Positions 63,747 through 64,000 of a stretch of DNA of 64,000 nt are shown one piece after another. Under the pieces are notes generated by a model. That model was not told the origin of the DNA. It made no database searches and was given only the letters and a program-made list of their open reading frames with translations. Both the position numbers and the translations under genes were made by a program. The DNA comes from Nocardia iowensis (GTDB lineage Bacteria > Actinomycetota > Actinomycetes > Mycobacteriales > Mycobacteriaceae), in assembly GCF_019222765.1 (NCBI RefSeq), contig NZ_CP078145.1:2232001-2296000 (forward strand). The letters run 5' to 3'. The number at the start of each line of letters is the position of its first letter. The first letter of the stretch is position 1.

Positions 63747-64000
63747 CCGACGAACCCGTGCACACCGATTCCGGTGTGCGGGGGGTGCTACTGCCCGAAG
63801 TCAGTCGCTGGCTATGCCGCCCGCACCGCCGCCACCGCCACGCCAGCGACCTGGAACACCGAGCCCGACGCTGGGCCTCCGACTGCGGCCTGGCCGCCGG
63901 GCCGGCCGCGGTGCGGCTGCGCGCCCAGGGCATCGACCAGCTGGCCGCCACCGCGATGTCCGAGGAACGCGACGAGCAGGTTCTGCTGTACGCGCGCTGG
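63743..64000 (+). CDS. Terpene synthase family protein, 3' end outside window
   Basis: The frame starts at GTG 63743, inside the EF-hand stop codon. The 86 residues seen (including SRWLCRPHRRHRHASDLEHRARRW, WASDCGLAAGPAAVRL) resemble the N-terminal part of bacterial terpene cyclases, where an HP-rich start and RRALAW-type motif precede the aspartate-rich motif further on. That motif lies beyond the window, so substrate and activity cannot be judged. The close coupling with an EF-hand gene is notable. Confidence 0.55.
   Translation, partial: MTDEPVHTDSGVRGVLLPEVSRWLCRPHRRHRHASDLEHRARRWASDCGLAAGPAAVRLRAQGIDQLAATAMSEERDEQVLLYARW

Noticed and set aside
1..64000. CRISPR arrays
   Set aside because: No array of regularly spaced direct repeats was seen; the 59.6-62.9 kb repeats are paired and inverted rather than arrayed, and there are no cas genes.

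Overview
The window is chromosomal DNA from a high-GC actinomycete of the mycolic-acid group, most likely a Nocardia. The evidence is the set of DUF3558 lipoproteins, ESX/type VII fragments, DUF4254, XRE/DUF397 and EspG-type proteins, together with a housekeeping gene order that I recall from the Mycobacterium tuberculosis chromosome: hrcA-dnaJ2-rsmE, phoH-ybeY-corC-cdd-like-era, amidase, recO-uppS, zur-smtB-glyS, dgt-dnaG, tRNA-Asn.

Positions 1-6740 are accessory. They hold a truncated WXG-motif type VII substrate with a coupled partner, two DUF3558-type lipoproteins, an XRE/DUF397 pair and small secreted or hypothetical proteins. Positions 7096-17129 are core: the heat-shock repressor and DnaJ, RsmE, an MFS exporter divergent from a LysR regulator, and the phoH-ybeY-corC-cdd-era operon, whose genes overlap by a few bases. 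Positions 17144-25736 interrupt the core order between era and recO. They carry a 1073-residue NACHT NTPase with a leucine-rich tail (a bacterial NLR-like protein), a divergent enolase-phosphatase-like protein that has lost its catalytic motifs, an amidase, a dead response-regulator fragment, rpmB, and an alpha/beta hydrolase-TetR pair behind a perfect palindrome.

Positions 25878-53002 return to mostly core and ordinary accessory genes: recO, uppS, an ABC exporter with a DesK/DesR-type two-component system, a streptomycin-kinase-like phosphotransferase, a TetR/membrane protein pair, zur-smtB divergent from glyS, TenA, a PapA-like acyltransferase, a sulfite-oxidase-family enzyme, a TPM-domain protein, dgt and dnaG. 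A tRNA-Asn gene at 53081 marks the left edge of a decayed mobile region (53221 to about 63100). It contains a frameshifted tyrosine recombinase fused to a broken espG, further type VII fragments, a dead TnsA-like transposase subunit, truncated ATP-grasp and alpha/beta-hydrolase genes, and a family of paired 17-bp repeats. An IdeR-like box precedes a methyltransferase inside this region.

The window ends with an EF-hand calcium-binding protein whose stop codon overlaps the start of a partial gene resembling a terpene synthase. The observations most worth follow-up are the NACHT-LRR gene with its divergent neighbour, the EF-hand/terpene synthase pair, the repeat family at 59.6-62.9 kb, and the espG/integrase fusion next to tRNA-Asn.
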